Assembly (NCBI GenBank): GCA_035487295.1
Contig: DATHMH010000034.1
Coordinates: 124,001-188,000, forward strand
Direction of reading: 5' to 3'
From: QIAW01 sp035487295
GTDB taxonomy: Bacteria > Acidobacteriota > Terriglobia > Terriglobales > Acidobacteriaceae
DNA length: 64,000 bases
Position 1 is the first letter of the stretch, and each line of letters starts with the position of its first letter. The position numbers and the translations under genes are program-made. The notes under the pieces were generated by a model. It was given only the letters and a program-made list of their open reading frames with translations, did not search any database and was not told where the DNA came from. Shown piece by piece: positions 52,235 through 60,789 of this stretch.

Positions 52235-53002
52235 ATGAAAACCATTATTCTCGCGGGTGGGCTCGGTACCCGGTTGGCGGAAGAGACCTCGCTTCGTCCT
52301 AAACCGATGGTGGAGATCGGAGGGAAGCCGATTCTGTGGCATATCATGAATATCTATTCCGCCCACGGATACAAAGATTTCATTATCGCCTGCGGATACA
52401 AGGCCGAAATCATTAAAGAATATTTTTCCAATTTTGTCTTGCATAACAGCGATCTGCAGATCGATTTAAAGACCGGCCGCCAACAGATCATTAATGCTGC
52501 GACTCCCGATTGGCGAGTCGCGGTCGTGGATACGGGCGTTGATACCCTGACTGGCGGCCGTTTACGGCGTCTGCAAAACTGGATCGGGAACGAAACCTTC
52601 ATGGCGACCTATGGAGATGGCGTAGCAGACGTCGACATAAAAGCGCTGATTGCGTTTCATCGCAGCCACGGGAAAAAGGCCACGGTGACCGCGGTTACGC
52701 CTCCTCCTCGCTTTGGCGGGCTTGAGTTGAAAGGCGATTCGGTATTGCGCTTTTCCGAAAAACCTCATCACGCCGACGGGTGGATCAACGGAGGTTTTTT
52801 TGTCTTCGAACCCGAAGTGCTGCAATACATCGCCGGGGATAAAGTTTCGCTTGAGCGGGAACCGCTGGAGCGTTTGGCCGCCGGCGGAGAGTTGATGGCT
52901 TTCCGCCACACCCGCTTCTGGCACCCGATGGATACCCTGCGCGACAAGCATTATCTTGACACTCTCTGGAACCAGGGGGCGCCCTGGAAGATATGGCAAT
53001 AA
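52235..53002 (+). CDS. rfbF: Glucose-1-phosphate cytidylyltransferase
   Basis: 255 residues from ATG 52235. The nucleotidyltransferase signature is AGGLGTRLAEETSLRPKPMV followed by EIGGKPILWHIMNIY. YGDGVADVDIKALIAFHRSH, VTPPPRFGGLEL, GWINGGFFVFEPEV and FWHPMDTLRDKHYLDTLW are typical of RfbF. It makes CDP-glucose from glucose-1-phosphate and CTP and so opens the CDP-6-deoxyhexose route. It is the first gene of a run with overlapping starts through 56.7 kb, and the next gene encodes the CDP-glucose 4,6-dehydratase. Confidence 0.95.
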   Translation: MKTIILAGGLGTRLAEETSLRPKPMVEIGGKPILWHIMNIYSAHGYKDFIIACGYKAEIIKEYFSNFVLHNSDLQIDLKTGRQQIINAATPDWRVAVVDTGVDTLTGGRLRRLQNWIGNETFMATYGDGVADVDIKALIAFHRSHGKKATVTAVTPPPRFGGLELKGDSVLRFSEKPHHADGWINGGFFVFEPEVLQYIAGDKVSLEREPLERLAAGGELMAFRHTRFWHPMDTLRDKHYLDTLWNQGAPWKIWQ

Positions 53003-54072
53003 ATATGGCGTTACAGAACTTTTATAAAGGGAAGCCGGTCCTGGTCACCGGTCATACCGGCTTTAAGGGCGGCTGGCTGGCGGCCTGGCTCAAGATGATG
53101 GGCAGCCAGGTCAGCGGTCTGGCTCTGCCGCCGGAGAATGGCTCCGCCAGCTTTTTCGCCAATGCCCAGATTGGGAAAGGAATGAACTCCCTGCGCGGAG
53201 ACATTCGCGACTTCCAGACCGTCCTAAAAACGTTTAAGCAATGTAAGCCGGAGATCATTTTTCATTGTGCCGCGCAGGCGCTGGTCTTACGCTCCTACCA
53301 GGAGCCCGTTGAAACCTACGCCACCAATGTTATGGGAACCGCGCATATTCTTGAAGCTGCGCGCCAGACGCCATCTGTGCGCGCCATCGTGATCGTCACC
53401 AGCGACAAGTGCTACGAGAACCGCGAATGGTTATGGGGATATCGCGAGCATGAACCTATGGGCGGTTACGATCCTTATAGCTCGAGCAAGGGCTGCGCTG
53501 AGTTAGTGACCGCGGCTTATCGCCGTTCTTTCTTCCAGGGCAAAAACGGCCTTGCAGTGGCTACTGTGCGGGCCGGGAACGTGATCGGTGGAGGAGATTG
53601 GTCAAAAGACAGATTGATTCCCGATCTGGTCCGAGGAATCATGAAAAGGACGGCCATTCCCATTCGCAACCCGCGCGCTCTGCGTCCCTGGCAGCATGTG
53701 CTGGAACCGCTCCGCGGATACCTGATGCTGGGGCAGCGCCTGGGGCAGGGAGAGATGGATTTTGCAGAAGCCTGGAACTTTGGCCCCCATGAAAATTCCA
53801 TCCCCGTGGAAGAGGTGGCCCGCCACCTGATCCAGCTTTGGGGATCGGGAAAATTGAAAATTGAAAACAACCCCTCGAAACCGCATGAAGCACACTATCT
53901 CAAGCTGGATTGCAGCAAGGCCCAAACTTTGTTGGGTTGGCGCTCGCTTCTTATGATTGAAGACGCGTTGCGTCTCACGGTCGAGTGGTACCACACGGTT
54001 GCCAGAGACGCAAAAAACGCGGGACCCATCACCCGTACTCAGATCCAAAGGTACATGGATCTGCCATGTTGA
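52993..54072 (+). CDS. rfbG: CDP-glucose 4,6-dehydratase
   Basis: 359 residues, overlapping rfbF by 10 nt. The NAD loop is VTGHTGFKGGWLAAWLKMMG, the string typical of RfbG. Also seen are HCAAQALVLRSYQEPVETYA, VTSDKCYENREWLWGYREHE (catalytic Asp-Lys pair) and Tyr-x3-Lys in GYDPYSSSKGCAELV, then GNVIGGGDWSKDRLIPD and RPWQHVLEPLRGYL. It converts CDP-glucose to CDP-4-keto-6-deoxyglucose. An alternative ATG at 53005 removes the overlap. Confidence 0.95.
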   Translation: MAINMALQNFYKGKPVLVTGHTGFKGGWLAAWLKMMGSQVSGLALPPENGSASFFANAQIGKGMNSLRGDIRDFQTVLKTFKQCKPEIIFHCAAQALVLRSYQEPVETYATNVMGTAHILEAARQTPSVRAIVIVTSDKCYENREWLWGYREHEPMGGYDPYSSSKGCAELVTAAYRRSFFQGKNGLAVATVRAGNVIGGGDWSKDRLIPDLVRGIMKRTAIPIRNPRALRPWQHVLEPLRGYLMLGQRLGQGEMDFAEAWNFGPHENSIPVEEVARHLIQLWGSGKLKIENNPSKPHEAHYLKLDCSKAQTLLGWRSLLMIEDALRLTVEWYHTVARDAKNAGPITRTQIQRYMDLPC

Positions 54073-55010
54073 AAACCGTTCGCTCCGCTTTGGTTTCCGG
54101 CGCGACTGGATTTATCGGTTCTGCACTGGTGCAGCGGCTCTCTGTGGAAGGCATTTCCGCATTTTGCCTGGTGCGTCCTGCTTCTGCCGGACGTGCCCGC
54201 ATCAGCAACCTTCCTGGAGTGAAACTGCTGGAAACGGAAAATTATGAAAGCTCCACGCTGGCGCAAAAGCTCTCTGGCATCCGGACGGATGTTGTTTTTA
54301 ATCTCGCTTCTGCCGGGGTAGCTCCTGAGGAACGCGATCCCCATCTTCTGCTTACAGGCAATTTGAATGTCGTTGCGGGCCTGATTGCCGCCACCTCAGC
54401 ATGGCCCTTGAGAAAGTTTATTCACGTCGGTAGCTGTTCGGAATACGCTCCGGCGTCCGAAGGTCACAAGCTTACCGAACAAGATCTTCTTCAGCCCACA
54501 TCTCTATACGGCGCAGCCAAGGCTTGCGCTCATATCTACGGACTAGCCTTCGCCAGGTCGAGGGGCCTGCCATTTGTAACCTTGCGTCTATTTGGGGTCT
54601 TCGGCGTAGGCGAAGCACCCAACCGTCTGGTGCCTTATCTCATGAGCCATCTACGGCGCGACGTGCCGGTAGACCTTACTCCCGGCGAGCAAGCTCGCGA
54701 CCTGCTATACGTGGATGATATTGTAGAAGCGCTCTTGCAGGGCGCCCAGAGCGAGGGAGTGACGGTTGGATCTACTTACAACGTCTGTTCGGGCAAAGGG
54801 ACCAGGATCCGCGAGCTGTCTGAAGAGGTAGCCAGGGCGATGAATAAGCCAAAAAGCCTGCTGCGCTTTGGCGACCGCCCCTATCGTGCCGATGAATCCA
54901 TGTGGATTGTGGGCGATAACAGTCAGTTCAGCGCATGCACGAGCTGGACCCCTAAGGTCTCCATTGAAGAAGGCATTCGCAAGATGGTTTTCAGATCGGG
55001 GATAGCATGA
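54066..55010 (+). CDS. NAD-dependent epimerase/reductase, CDP-4-ketosugar reductase candidate
   Basis: 314 residues from ATG 54066, overlapping rfbG by 7 nt. SDR signatures: VSGATGFIGSALVQRLSVEG, FNLASAGVAPEERDPHLLLT, VGSCSEYAPASEGHKLTEQD and Tyr-x3-Lys in TSLYGAAKACAHIYGLAFAR. LRLFGVFGVGEAPNRLVPYL follows. The placement directly after rfbF-rfbG resembles the RfbJ/RfbS reductases that finish abequose and paratose. Without the 3-dehydrase, the expected product is a CDP-6-deoxyhexose, or this is an epimerase. Exact chemistry is open. Confidence 0.82.
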   Translation: MLKTVRSALVSGATGFIGSALVQRLSVEGISAFCLVRPASAGRARISNLPGVKLLETENYESSTLAQKLSGIRTDVVFNLASAGVAPEERDPHLLLTGNLNVVAGLIAATSAWPLRKFIHVGSCSEYAPASEGHKLTEQDLLQPTSLYGAAKACAHIYGLAFARSRGLPFVTLRLFGVFGVGEAPNRLVPYLMSHLRRDVPVDLTPGEQARDLLYVDDIVEALLQGAQSEGVTVGSTYNVCSGKGTRIRELSEEVARAMNKPKSLLRFGDRPYRADESMWIVGDNSQFSACTSWTPKVSIEEGIRKMVFRSGIA

Positions 55011-55690
55011 GCACCACCAACTTCGACCAGTTTTCGAGCAATTACAAAGACCTGCTCGATCGTTCGATTGCCGTTTCTGGCGAAGGCTCCGGATATTTTT
55101 CCGAGTACAAGGCCCGCTATATTACCCGGACCATAGGAGAAGGTTTTTGCGGCAAGATTCTCGATTATGGCTGCGGGGTCGGTCTGCTTTCGTGCCTCAT
55201 AAAAAAATACCTGCCGAAAGCAATCGTTCACGGTTACGATCCCTCAGCCGAGAGTGTAAAAATGGTCCCGCCCAATTTGGCCTCAGAAGGCACGTTTTCC
55301 AGCGACATTTCGCGCTTGCATTACGATTACGAACTCGCCATCATTTCCAATGTCATGCACCATGTGACCCCGAAAGATCGGCAGCAGACAATTTCTGAGA
55401 TCGCGGGGCGCCTCGCAACCGCGGGGCGGCTGGTTTTGTTTGAACACAACCCCTTAAATCCGCTGACGCAGTGGGTAGTAAAGCATTGCCCTTTTGATGA
55501 TGATGCTATTCTGCTCTCCCCGGGAGAAGCCCGCAGCTATTTCTTGGCGGCAAAGCTGGCTGTCTTACGGCGCGATTACATAGTCTTCTTCCCGCGCACG
55601 CTTTCCCTGTTTCGGCCCCTGGAGCCCATGCTCGGTTGGCTTCCCGCTGGCGGTCAATATGCGATGCTTGGAGAAAAATATGGGCAGTAA
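55007..55690 (+). CDS. Class I SAM methyltransferase
   Basis: 227 residues, coupled to the preceding gene by an ATGA overlap. SAM motif I is KILDYGCGVGLLSCLIKKYL, then VHGYDPSAESVKM, YELAIISNVMHHVTPKDRQQ, and AGRLVLFEHNPLNPLTQWVV. The HNPLNP string and FDDDAILLSPGEARSYF are common in methyltransferases of LPS and exopolysaccharide loci. It likely methylates the sugar made by the upstream genes or the growing glycan. Confidence 0.85.
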   Translation: MSTTNFDQFSSNYKDLLDRSIAVSGEGSGYFSEYKARYITRTIGEGFCGKILDYGCGVGLLSCLIKKYLPKAIVHGYDPSAESVKMVPPNLASEGTFSSDISRLHYDYELAIISNVMHHVTPKDRQQTISEIAGRLATAGRLVLFEHNPLNPLTQWVVKHCPFDDDAILLSPGEARSYFLAAKLAVLRRDYIVFFPRTLSLFRPLEPMLGWLPAGGQYAMLGEKYGQ

Positions 55691-56666
55691 CGGGAAACTC
55701 ATCTCCATCATCGTCCCGGTTTTCAATGAAGAAGCGAATATCGAACCGTTATACGCGGCCCTGACTCCGATTCTGGAACAATTGAAAGCGCAATACGATT
55801 TCGAGCTGCTTTTTACCGACAATCACAGCACAGACCAGACGTTTGACATTCTGCGCCGCTTGAGCTTGAAAGATAATCGCATTCGCGTGCTGCGGTTTTC
55901 GCGAAACTTCGGCTTCCAGCGCTCTATTTACACCGGCTATATCCATGCCAGAGGAGACGCCGCCATCCAGATTGACTGCGATCTTCAGGATCCTCCCGAA
56001 ATGATTGTTGAGTTTATCCGCAAATGGGAAGAGGGATATCAGGTAGTGTATGGCGAGCGCTCACAACGGCAGGAATCGTGGTATATGAACGTCATCCGTA
56101 AGGTTTTTTATCGCCTGATTGATTTTCTGAGTGAAGACGAGCTTCCCTACGATGCCGGCGATTTCCGGCTTGTGGATAGGAGGGTCCTCGATGTATTGAA
56201 GCAGATTGATGACTACCAGCCCTATTTGCGCGGTACCATCGCCACTCTTGGCTTCAATCAAATTGGAATCCCATATAGCCGCAACGAGCGAAAATTAGGC
56301 AAGAGCAAATTCAATATGGCGCAATTATTTGGCCTCGCGCTCGATGGCATTCTCAACCACTCTGTGGTGCCATTACGCATTGCCACCGTGATTGGCCTTT
56401 TTGTCTCCGCCAGCACGTTTATAGGGATTGCTGTTTATTTCGCGGGGAAAATTATTCTGGGCGAATCGTGGCCGCCGGGATTCACTACACTGGTAGTCCT
56501 GATTCTGGGCTCGTTGAGCTTGAATGCTCTTTTCCTGGGGATCATCGGTGAATACCTGGGGCGTATCTACAGGCAGGTGAAGAAGCGGCCCTTAACAATC
56601 ATAGAGTGTGAAATCAATGCCTCCAGCAAACGACCCGCCGAAAATGCGGTTGAATCCTGGAAATGA
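55680..56666 (+). CDS. Family 2 glycosyltransferase, GtrB/DPM type with two C-terminal helices
   Basis: 328 residues from ATG 55680, overlapping the previous gene by 11 nt. GT-A features: SIIVPVFNEEANIEPLYAAL, LLFTDNHSTDQTFDILRRLS, RFSRNFGFQRSIYTGYIHAR, the metal motif QIDCDLQDPPEMI, and the loop RNERKLGKSKFNMAQLFGLA. Two membrane helices (about 240-262 and 275-300) follow. Enzymes of this build make undecaprenyl-phosphate-linked sugars or ArnC-like products. Its sugar-lipid could feed the GT-C-like membrane proteins encoded in this locus. Confidence 0.9.
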   Translation: MGSNGKLISIIVPVFNEEANIEPLYAALTPILEQLKAQYDFELLFTDNHSTDQTFDILRRLSLKDNRIRVLRFSRNFGFQRSIYTGYIHARGDAAIQIDCDLQDPPEMIVEFIRKWEEGYQVVYGERSQRQESWYMNVIRKVFYRLIDFLSEDELPYDAGDFRLVDRRVLDVLKQIDDYQPYLRGTIATLGFNQIGIPYSRNERKLGKSKFNMAQLFGLALDGILNHSVVPLRIATVIGLFVSASTFIGIAVYFAGKIILGESWPPGFTTLVVLILGSLSLNALFLGIIGEYLGRIYRQVKKRPLTIIECEINASSKRPAENAVESWK

Positions 56667-56702
56667 TCGCCGGCCATTCTATCGAACCATCCATTGCGCT
56701 TT

Positions 56703-57791
56703 ATGCCACCAGAGCCACAACCGCAACCGCGAGAAATCTCCTCGGCATCCATTACCGTCATTGTTCCAGCCCTGCGGCGGCCTGATCTTACCGAGCGCTG
56801 CCTGCATTCCCTGGCATTGCAAACTGCCGGCGGAGTGGAAGTCGTGGTTGTGGAAAATGAAGCTCAGCCCGATACGATCTTCCACCTCGAAAGTCTGCCG
56901 CACGCCTTTCCCTATCCGGTGCGGCAAGTCTTGCTGGAACAAAATCTTGGGACCACAGATTCGATCAACCGGGCGCTGCTGCATGTTTCCTCCGAATTCG
57001 TTTTACTGCTCAACAACGATGTTGAACTGGATCCGCAATTTATCCGGCTGCTCGCCGAGAAATTGACATCTGACCCCCAACTGGCTTTTGCTACCGGCAA
57101 ACTACTCAATGCCAGGGAAAAAACCCGTCTCGATGGAGCCGGCGATGCGCTTTTGCTGGGTGGCGCCGCATATCGCCTGGGCCACCAGGACCTCGACGCT
57201 GGCCAATTCGATCAACTTTCCGAAGTATTTATCGGTTGCGGCGCGGCAACGCTTTACCGCCGCAGCGCATTTGAGCACGTAAGCGGGTTAGACGGCGATT
57301 TTTTCGCCTACTTAGACGATGTTGACCTGGCCTTCAGGCTTCAGCTAAGCGGCTGGAAGGGCGTTTACCTGCCCTCGGCGATCGGATATCACATTGGCAG
57401 CGCCACACTGGGCGATTCCATGCATCCCCGCATCGCCCGCTGGATAACGCGCAACCAGCTTCTGCTTTTGCTCAAGGATTATCCCGCAGGTGTATTGTTC
57501 CGCCTTTTCCCGCGTATCTGGGTTTACCAATGGCTGTGGTTTCTGCTGCTTTTGCGCCGGGGAAGAATTGGTTCTTATATAGCAGGCGCCTTCGAGGCCC
57601 TTCGGCTTCTGGGGCGCAGTCTTGTGAAGCGCAGGCAGGTGCAATCAGGCAAAAAAATCACCGGCCCCGAGCTGATGCAGAAGCTGCGTGCGTCAGAAGC
57701 CCAAATCTATGCCTGGCACCAGGCGCAAGACCCAAAAATGAGATCCGCGCTCTTGGGCATCTACTTCGGATTATTCGGCAAACATCAATAG
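56703..57791 (+). CDS. Family 2 glycosyltransferase (rhamnosyltransferase type)
   Basis: About 362 residues from ATG 56703; a TTG at 56694 is possible. Signatures: VIVPALRRPDLTERCLHSLA, VVVENEAQPDTI, LEQNLGTTDSINRALLHVSS, FVLLLNNDVELDPQFI with the NND metal motif, GCGAATLYRRSAFEHVSGLD and FFAYLDDVDLAFRLQLSGWK. The last two strings are typical of rhamnosyl- and galactofuranosyltransferase-like GT2 proteins. It ends in a basic helical tail. It lies just before rmlA-rmlB, so a deoxyhexose donor is plausible. Confidence 0.88.
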   Translation: MPPEPQPQPREISSASITVIVPALRRPDLTERCLHSLALQTAGGVEVVVVENEAQPDTIFHLESLPHAFPYPVRQVLLEQNLGTTDSINRALLHVSSEFVLLLNNDVELDPQFIRLLAEKLTSDPQLAFATGKLLNAREKTRLDGAGDALLLGGAAYRLGHQDLDAGQFDQLSEVFIGCGAATLYRRSAFEHVSGLDGDFFAYLDDVDLAFRLQLSGWKGVYLPSAIGYHIGSATLGDSMHPRIARWITRNQLLLLLKDYPAGVLFRLFPRIWVYQWLWFLLLLRRGRIGSYIAGAFEALRLLGRSLVKRRQVQSGKKITGPELMQKLRASEAQIYAWHQAQDPKMRSALLGIYFGLFGKHQ

Positions 57792-57794
57792 CCG

Positions 57795-57826
57795 AAGTAG
57801 CGCCGGCGTCCCGCCGGCTGTCGCGT
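57795..57826. repeat. 32-bp dispersed palindromic element
   Basis: AAGTAGCGCCGGC, 9 bases and GCTGTCGCGT. It contains a 7-bp hairpin GCCGGCG-TCC-CGCCGGC (57802-57818). It is related to 13605-13636 and lies in the gap before rmlA. Confidence 0.65.
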
Positions 57827-57968
57827 GGGCATCCCCCAGGTTCCAGACCGCACATGAGGAAAGGGCGTGCATATCTTTCAAGCTGACCTAACTACCGGTG
57901 AGCGCTGTCGTGTGCGAATCGAAGGCAAGGAATGTTATGATACGCCTCTAACCCCTAAAGGTGATTGC

Positions 57969-58727
57969 ATGAAAGGCGTTGTTCTTGCTGGTGGATTGGG
58001 TACGCGGCTCCTGCCGCTGACTCGAGTGACGAATAAGCACCTGTTGCCGGTGCACAATCTGCCCATGGTGTTCTATCCCATTCAGGCGCTGGTCAACGTG
58101 GGAATTACCGAGATCCTGATCGTCACCGGCGGGCACAACGCCGGCGATTTTCTGCGCTTGCTCGCCAACGGCAAAGATTTCGGCCTGAAGCGCCTGAATT
58201 ATGCTTATCAGGAAGGGGAAGGCGGCATCGCTGATGCGCTCCGCCAGGCCGAACATTTTGCCGAAGATGACGCCATCTGCGTGATCCTGGGAGACAACAT
58301 CATAGAAAATAATTTTCTTGAGAGCGCTGAACGTTTCCGGCAGCAAAAAAAAGGTGCTCATATCATTTTGAAGCAGGTGAATGACCCCGAACGTTTTGGC
58401 TGCCCCGAAATCAATGGCGGGCGCATTATCCGCATCGAAGAAAAGCCCAGGCAGCCGAAATCGAATTATGCTGTGACCGGCCTTTATCTTTACGATAATT
58501 CGGTCTTCCAGAAAATCAAGACACTCAAGCCCTCGCACCGCGGTGAGCTGGAGATCACCGATATTAATAACATGTATCTTGAAGAGGGAACCCTCACCCA
58601 CAGTATCCTTGAGGGCTGGTGGACCGACGCCGGCACCTTCGACTCGCTTCGCCATGCTACCAACCTGGTGGCAGAGACCGGAGCCAATAAATTGACCAAG
58701 CCTCTGGCGGCGGCCGGCAAGAAATAG
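57969..58727 (+). CDS. rmlA: Glucose-1-phosphate thymidylyltransferase-like protein (short form)
   Basis: 252 residues from ATG 57969, with AAGGTG upstream. The nucleotidyltransferase motif is VVLAGGLGTRLLPLTRVTNK, followed by HLLPVHNLPMVFYPIQALVN. LGDNIIENNF, RIEEKPRQPKSNYAVTGLYL, HRGELEITDINNMYLEEGTL and WWTDAGTFDSLRHA are as in RmlA-like enzymes. It makes dTDP-glucose from glucose-1-phosphate and dTTP. It is shorter than classical RmlA (about 290 residues) and lacks its C-terminal allosteric extension, as in the short archaeal and Gram-positive type. rmlB follows 7 nt later. Confidence 0.92.
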   Translation: MKGVVLAGGLGTRLLPLTRVTNKHLLPVHNLPMVFYPIQALVNVGITEILIVTGGHNAGDFLRLLANGKDFGLKRLNYAYQEGEGGIADALRQAEHFAEDDAICVILGDNIIENNFLESAERFRQQKKGAHIILKQVNDPERFGCPEINGGRIIRIEEKPRQPKSNYAVTGLYLYDNSVFQKIKTLKPSHRGELEITDINNMYLEEGTLTHSILEGWWTDAGTFDSLRHATNLVAETGANKLTKPLAAAGKK

Positions 58728-58734
58728 GGGACGA

Positions 58735-59772
58735 ATGAAGATACTGGTCACTGGCGGCGCTGGCTTCATCGGTTCCAATTTCATCCGCCACATGCTGCAG
58801 CAGCGCAAGAATGCAGACATCGTCAATTTCGACAAGCTCACCTATTCCGGAAACCTGGAAAACCTCGCCGACATCGCGGAAAACTCACATTACCAGTTTA
58901 TCCGCGGCGATATAACCGACGCGGCAAGCGTGGCCAAGATCATGGCCAACGGCTTCGATGCTGTCATAAATTTTGCCGCCGAGACCCATGTTGATCGCAG
59001 CATCGAAAACGCTGCTCCATTTTTCCATTCCAACGTAATGGGAACTTTGACCTTGCTGGAAGCAATGCGGAGGGGTGCAGCTAAGCTATTTATCCAAATC
59101 AGCACCGATGAGGTTTATGGCAGCGCCGGCAAAGGCGAAAGCTTCTCCGAGAGCCAAACCCTCGATCCCCGCAGTCCCTACTCAGCCAGCAAAGCGGCCG
59201 CCGATCATCTAGTGAATGCCTATATCCATACCTACGGCGTCTGTGCCATTGCGCTGCGCTGCACCAATAACTACGGCCCTTATCAATTTCCAGAAAAGTT
59301 GATTCCCTTAATGATCGCCAATGCCCTGGAAGGAAAACCGCTTCCTGTATACGGCGATGGCATGCAGGAGCGCGATTGGCTCTATGTGGAAGATTACTGC
59401 CGGGCCATCACCTGTGTACTTGAGGGCGGCAAGCCGGGCGATGTTTACAACGTTTCTTCCGGAGCGCCAACCGCTAACCTGACCGTGATTAAAACCATTT
59501 TGAAAATCCTGGACAAGCCGGAATCGCTCATCCAGTTTGTGACCGACCGACCGGGCCACGACCGCCGTTATTCTCTGGATAGTTCCAAGTTGCGCCACGA
59601 ACTGGGCTGGAAACCAGAGGTCAGCTTCGACCAAGGGATTCGCAAGACAGTGGATTGGTATCTCAACAACAAAATCTGGATGGAGCGCGCGCGTTCCGGC
59701 GAATACCGCGATTACTACGACCGCCACTACACCCGCCGCGACCAGACCTTCAGCAAAGTTGGCTCGTCCTAA
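58735..59772 (+). CDS. rmlB: dTDP-glucose 4,6-dehydratase
   Basis: 345 residues with GGGGACGA before the ATG. The NAD loop is VTGGAGFIGSNFIRHMLQQR. Diagnostic strings: NFDKLTYSGNLENLADI, INFAAETHVDRSI, QISTDEVYGSAGKGESFSES (catalytic Thr-Asp-Glu), Tyr-x3-Lys in SPYSASKAAADHLV, and TNNYGPYQFPEKLIPLMI. It converts dTDP-glucose to dTDP-4-keto-6-deoxyglucose, the branch point to rhamnose and other 6-deoxy sugars. The stop overlaps the convergent rmlD by 4 nt. Confidence 0.97.
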   Translation: MKILVTGGAGFIGSNFIRHMLQQRKNADIVNFDKLTYSGNLENLADIAENSHYQFIRGDITDAASVAKIMANGFDAVINFAAETHVDRSIENAAPFFHSNVMGTLTLLEAMRRGAAKLFIQISTDEVYGSAGKGESFSESQTLDPRSPYSASKAAADHLVNAYIHTYGVCAIALRCTNNYGPYQFPEKLIPLMIANALEGKPLPVYGDGMQERDWLYVEDYCRAITCVLEGGKPGDVYNVSSGAPTANLTVIKTILKILDKPESLIQFVTDRPGHDRRYSLDSSKLRHELGWKPEVSFDQGIRKTVDWYLNNKIWMERARSGEYRDYYDRHYTRRDQTFSKVGSS

Positions 59773-60653
59773 CTGGACTGCGTTCCCGCCTTCTTACGTG
59801 TCTGCATATACTCTGCCAATGCTTCCTGCCACGGAGAGAAGTCACCAAACCCGGCGTTTCGGTAAGCAAGATTATCCAGCACAGAATAGACCGGACGTTT
59901 CGCCTTGGCGCCATACTGCTCGCTGGTGACCGGGTTTACGACCGCATGGATGCCCGCCAGGCGAAAACATTCACGGGCAAAATCGAACCATGAGCACTCG
60001 CCTGTGCTGGTCATGTGGAACAGGCCTTGTGCCCCTGAAGGGATCAGGCGGATCATGTGCCGGGCGAGTTCCCGCGTGCTGGTCGGCGTGCACACCTGGT
60101 CATTGACCACGCGGGGCGTCTTCCTGGCTGCGGCAAGCTTCAGCATGATCTCTACAAAATTTCCTGTTTTGCTCTGGCTGCCGACCATTCCATAAAGTCC
60201 GCAAGTACGAATGATGATATAGCGGTTGCAGTTTTGCTTTACCGCAATCTCTCCCGCAAGACGCGATTTCCCATAAACGGAAAGAGGTCTGGCCTCGTCA
60301 CTTTCCAGGTAAGCGGACCGCTTTACTCCATCGAAGACATAATCGGTACTGAGCTGCACCAGCAAAGCGTTTTGCTTCTCTGCGGCTCTTGCCAAATTGT
60401 GGACACCGTCTTCATTTACGGCAAAAGTCGTCTCCGGCTCGTCTTCGCACTGGTCAACTCGATGGAAGGCTGCTGTATTGATAACGCATTCCGGGCGGGT
60501 TGCCCCCATCAGATCATCCACGCTCCGCTTGTCGCGGATATCAAGCTGTTCATGAGTTACCGGAATAATTTTGTGCTTCTCGCCTGCGGCTGTGAACTCG
60601 GCCAGTACGTCTCGGGCTAGCTGGCCGTTGGCGCCAATGAGCAGAATCTTCAC
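59769..60653 (-). CDS. rmlD: dTDP-4-dehydrorhamnose reductase-like protein
   Basis: 294 residues from GTG 60653 (MKILLIGANGQ); a TTG at 60662 adds three residues. RmlD signatures: LIGANGQLARDVLAEF, VINTAAFHRVDQCEDEPETT, LVQLSTDYVFDGVKRSAYLE, and Tyr-x3-Lys in SVYGKSRLAGEIAV. RTCGLYGMVGSQSKTGNFVE follows. The usual GQLG is GQLA here. It reduces dTDP-4-keto-rhamnose to dTDP-rhamnose with NADPH. It faces rmlB instead of sharing its operon, and no rmlC-type 3,5-epimerase is in the window. Confidence 0.92.
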   Translation of the reverse strand: MKILLIGANGQLARDVLAEFTAAGEKHKIIPVTHEQLDIRDKRSVDDLMGATRPECVINTAAFHRVDQCEDEPETTFAVNEDGVHNLARAAEKQNALLVQLSTDYVFDGVKRSAYLESDEARPLSVYGKSRLAGEIAVKQNCNRYIIIRTCGLYGMVGSQSKTGNFVEIMLKLAAARKTPRVVNDQVCTPTSTRELARHMIRLIPSGAQGLFHMTSTGECSWFDFARECFRLAGIHAVVNPVTSEQYGAKAKRPVYSVLDNLAYRNAGFGDFSPWQEALAEYMQTRKKAGTQSS

Positions 60654-60789
60654 TATTTGCAAGATAACATGAGCAAACTCGCGCTTGTTAAGCTATTGTC
60701 CATTTTCGAGAAAATCCGCCCAGCTTCACTGTAACTCTGTTAGAATCAACGTGTTTTCATAGTGTTAGCGAGCCAGGACATATCTTAAA

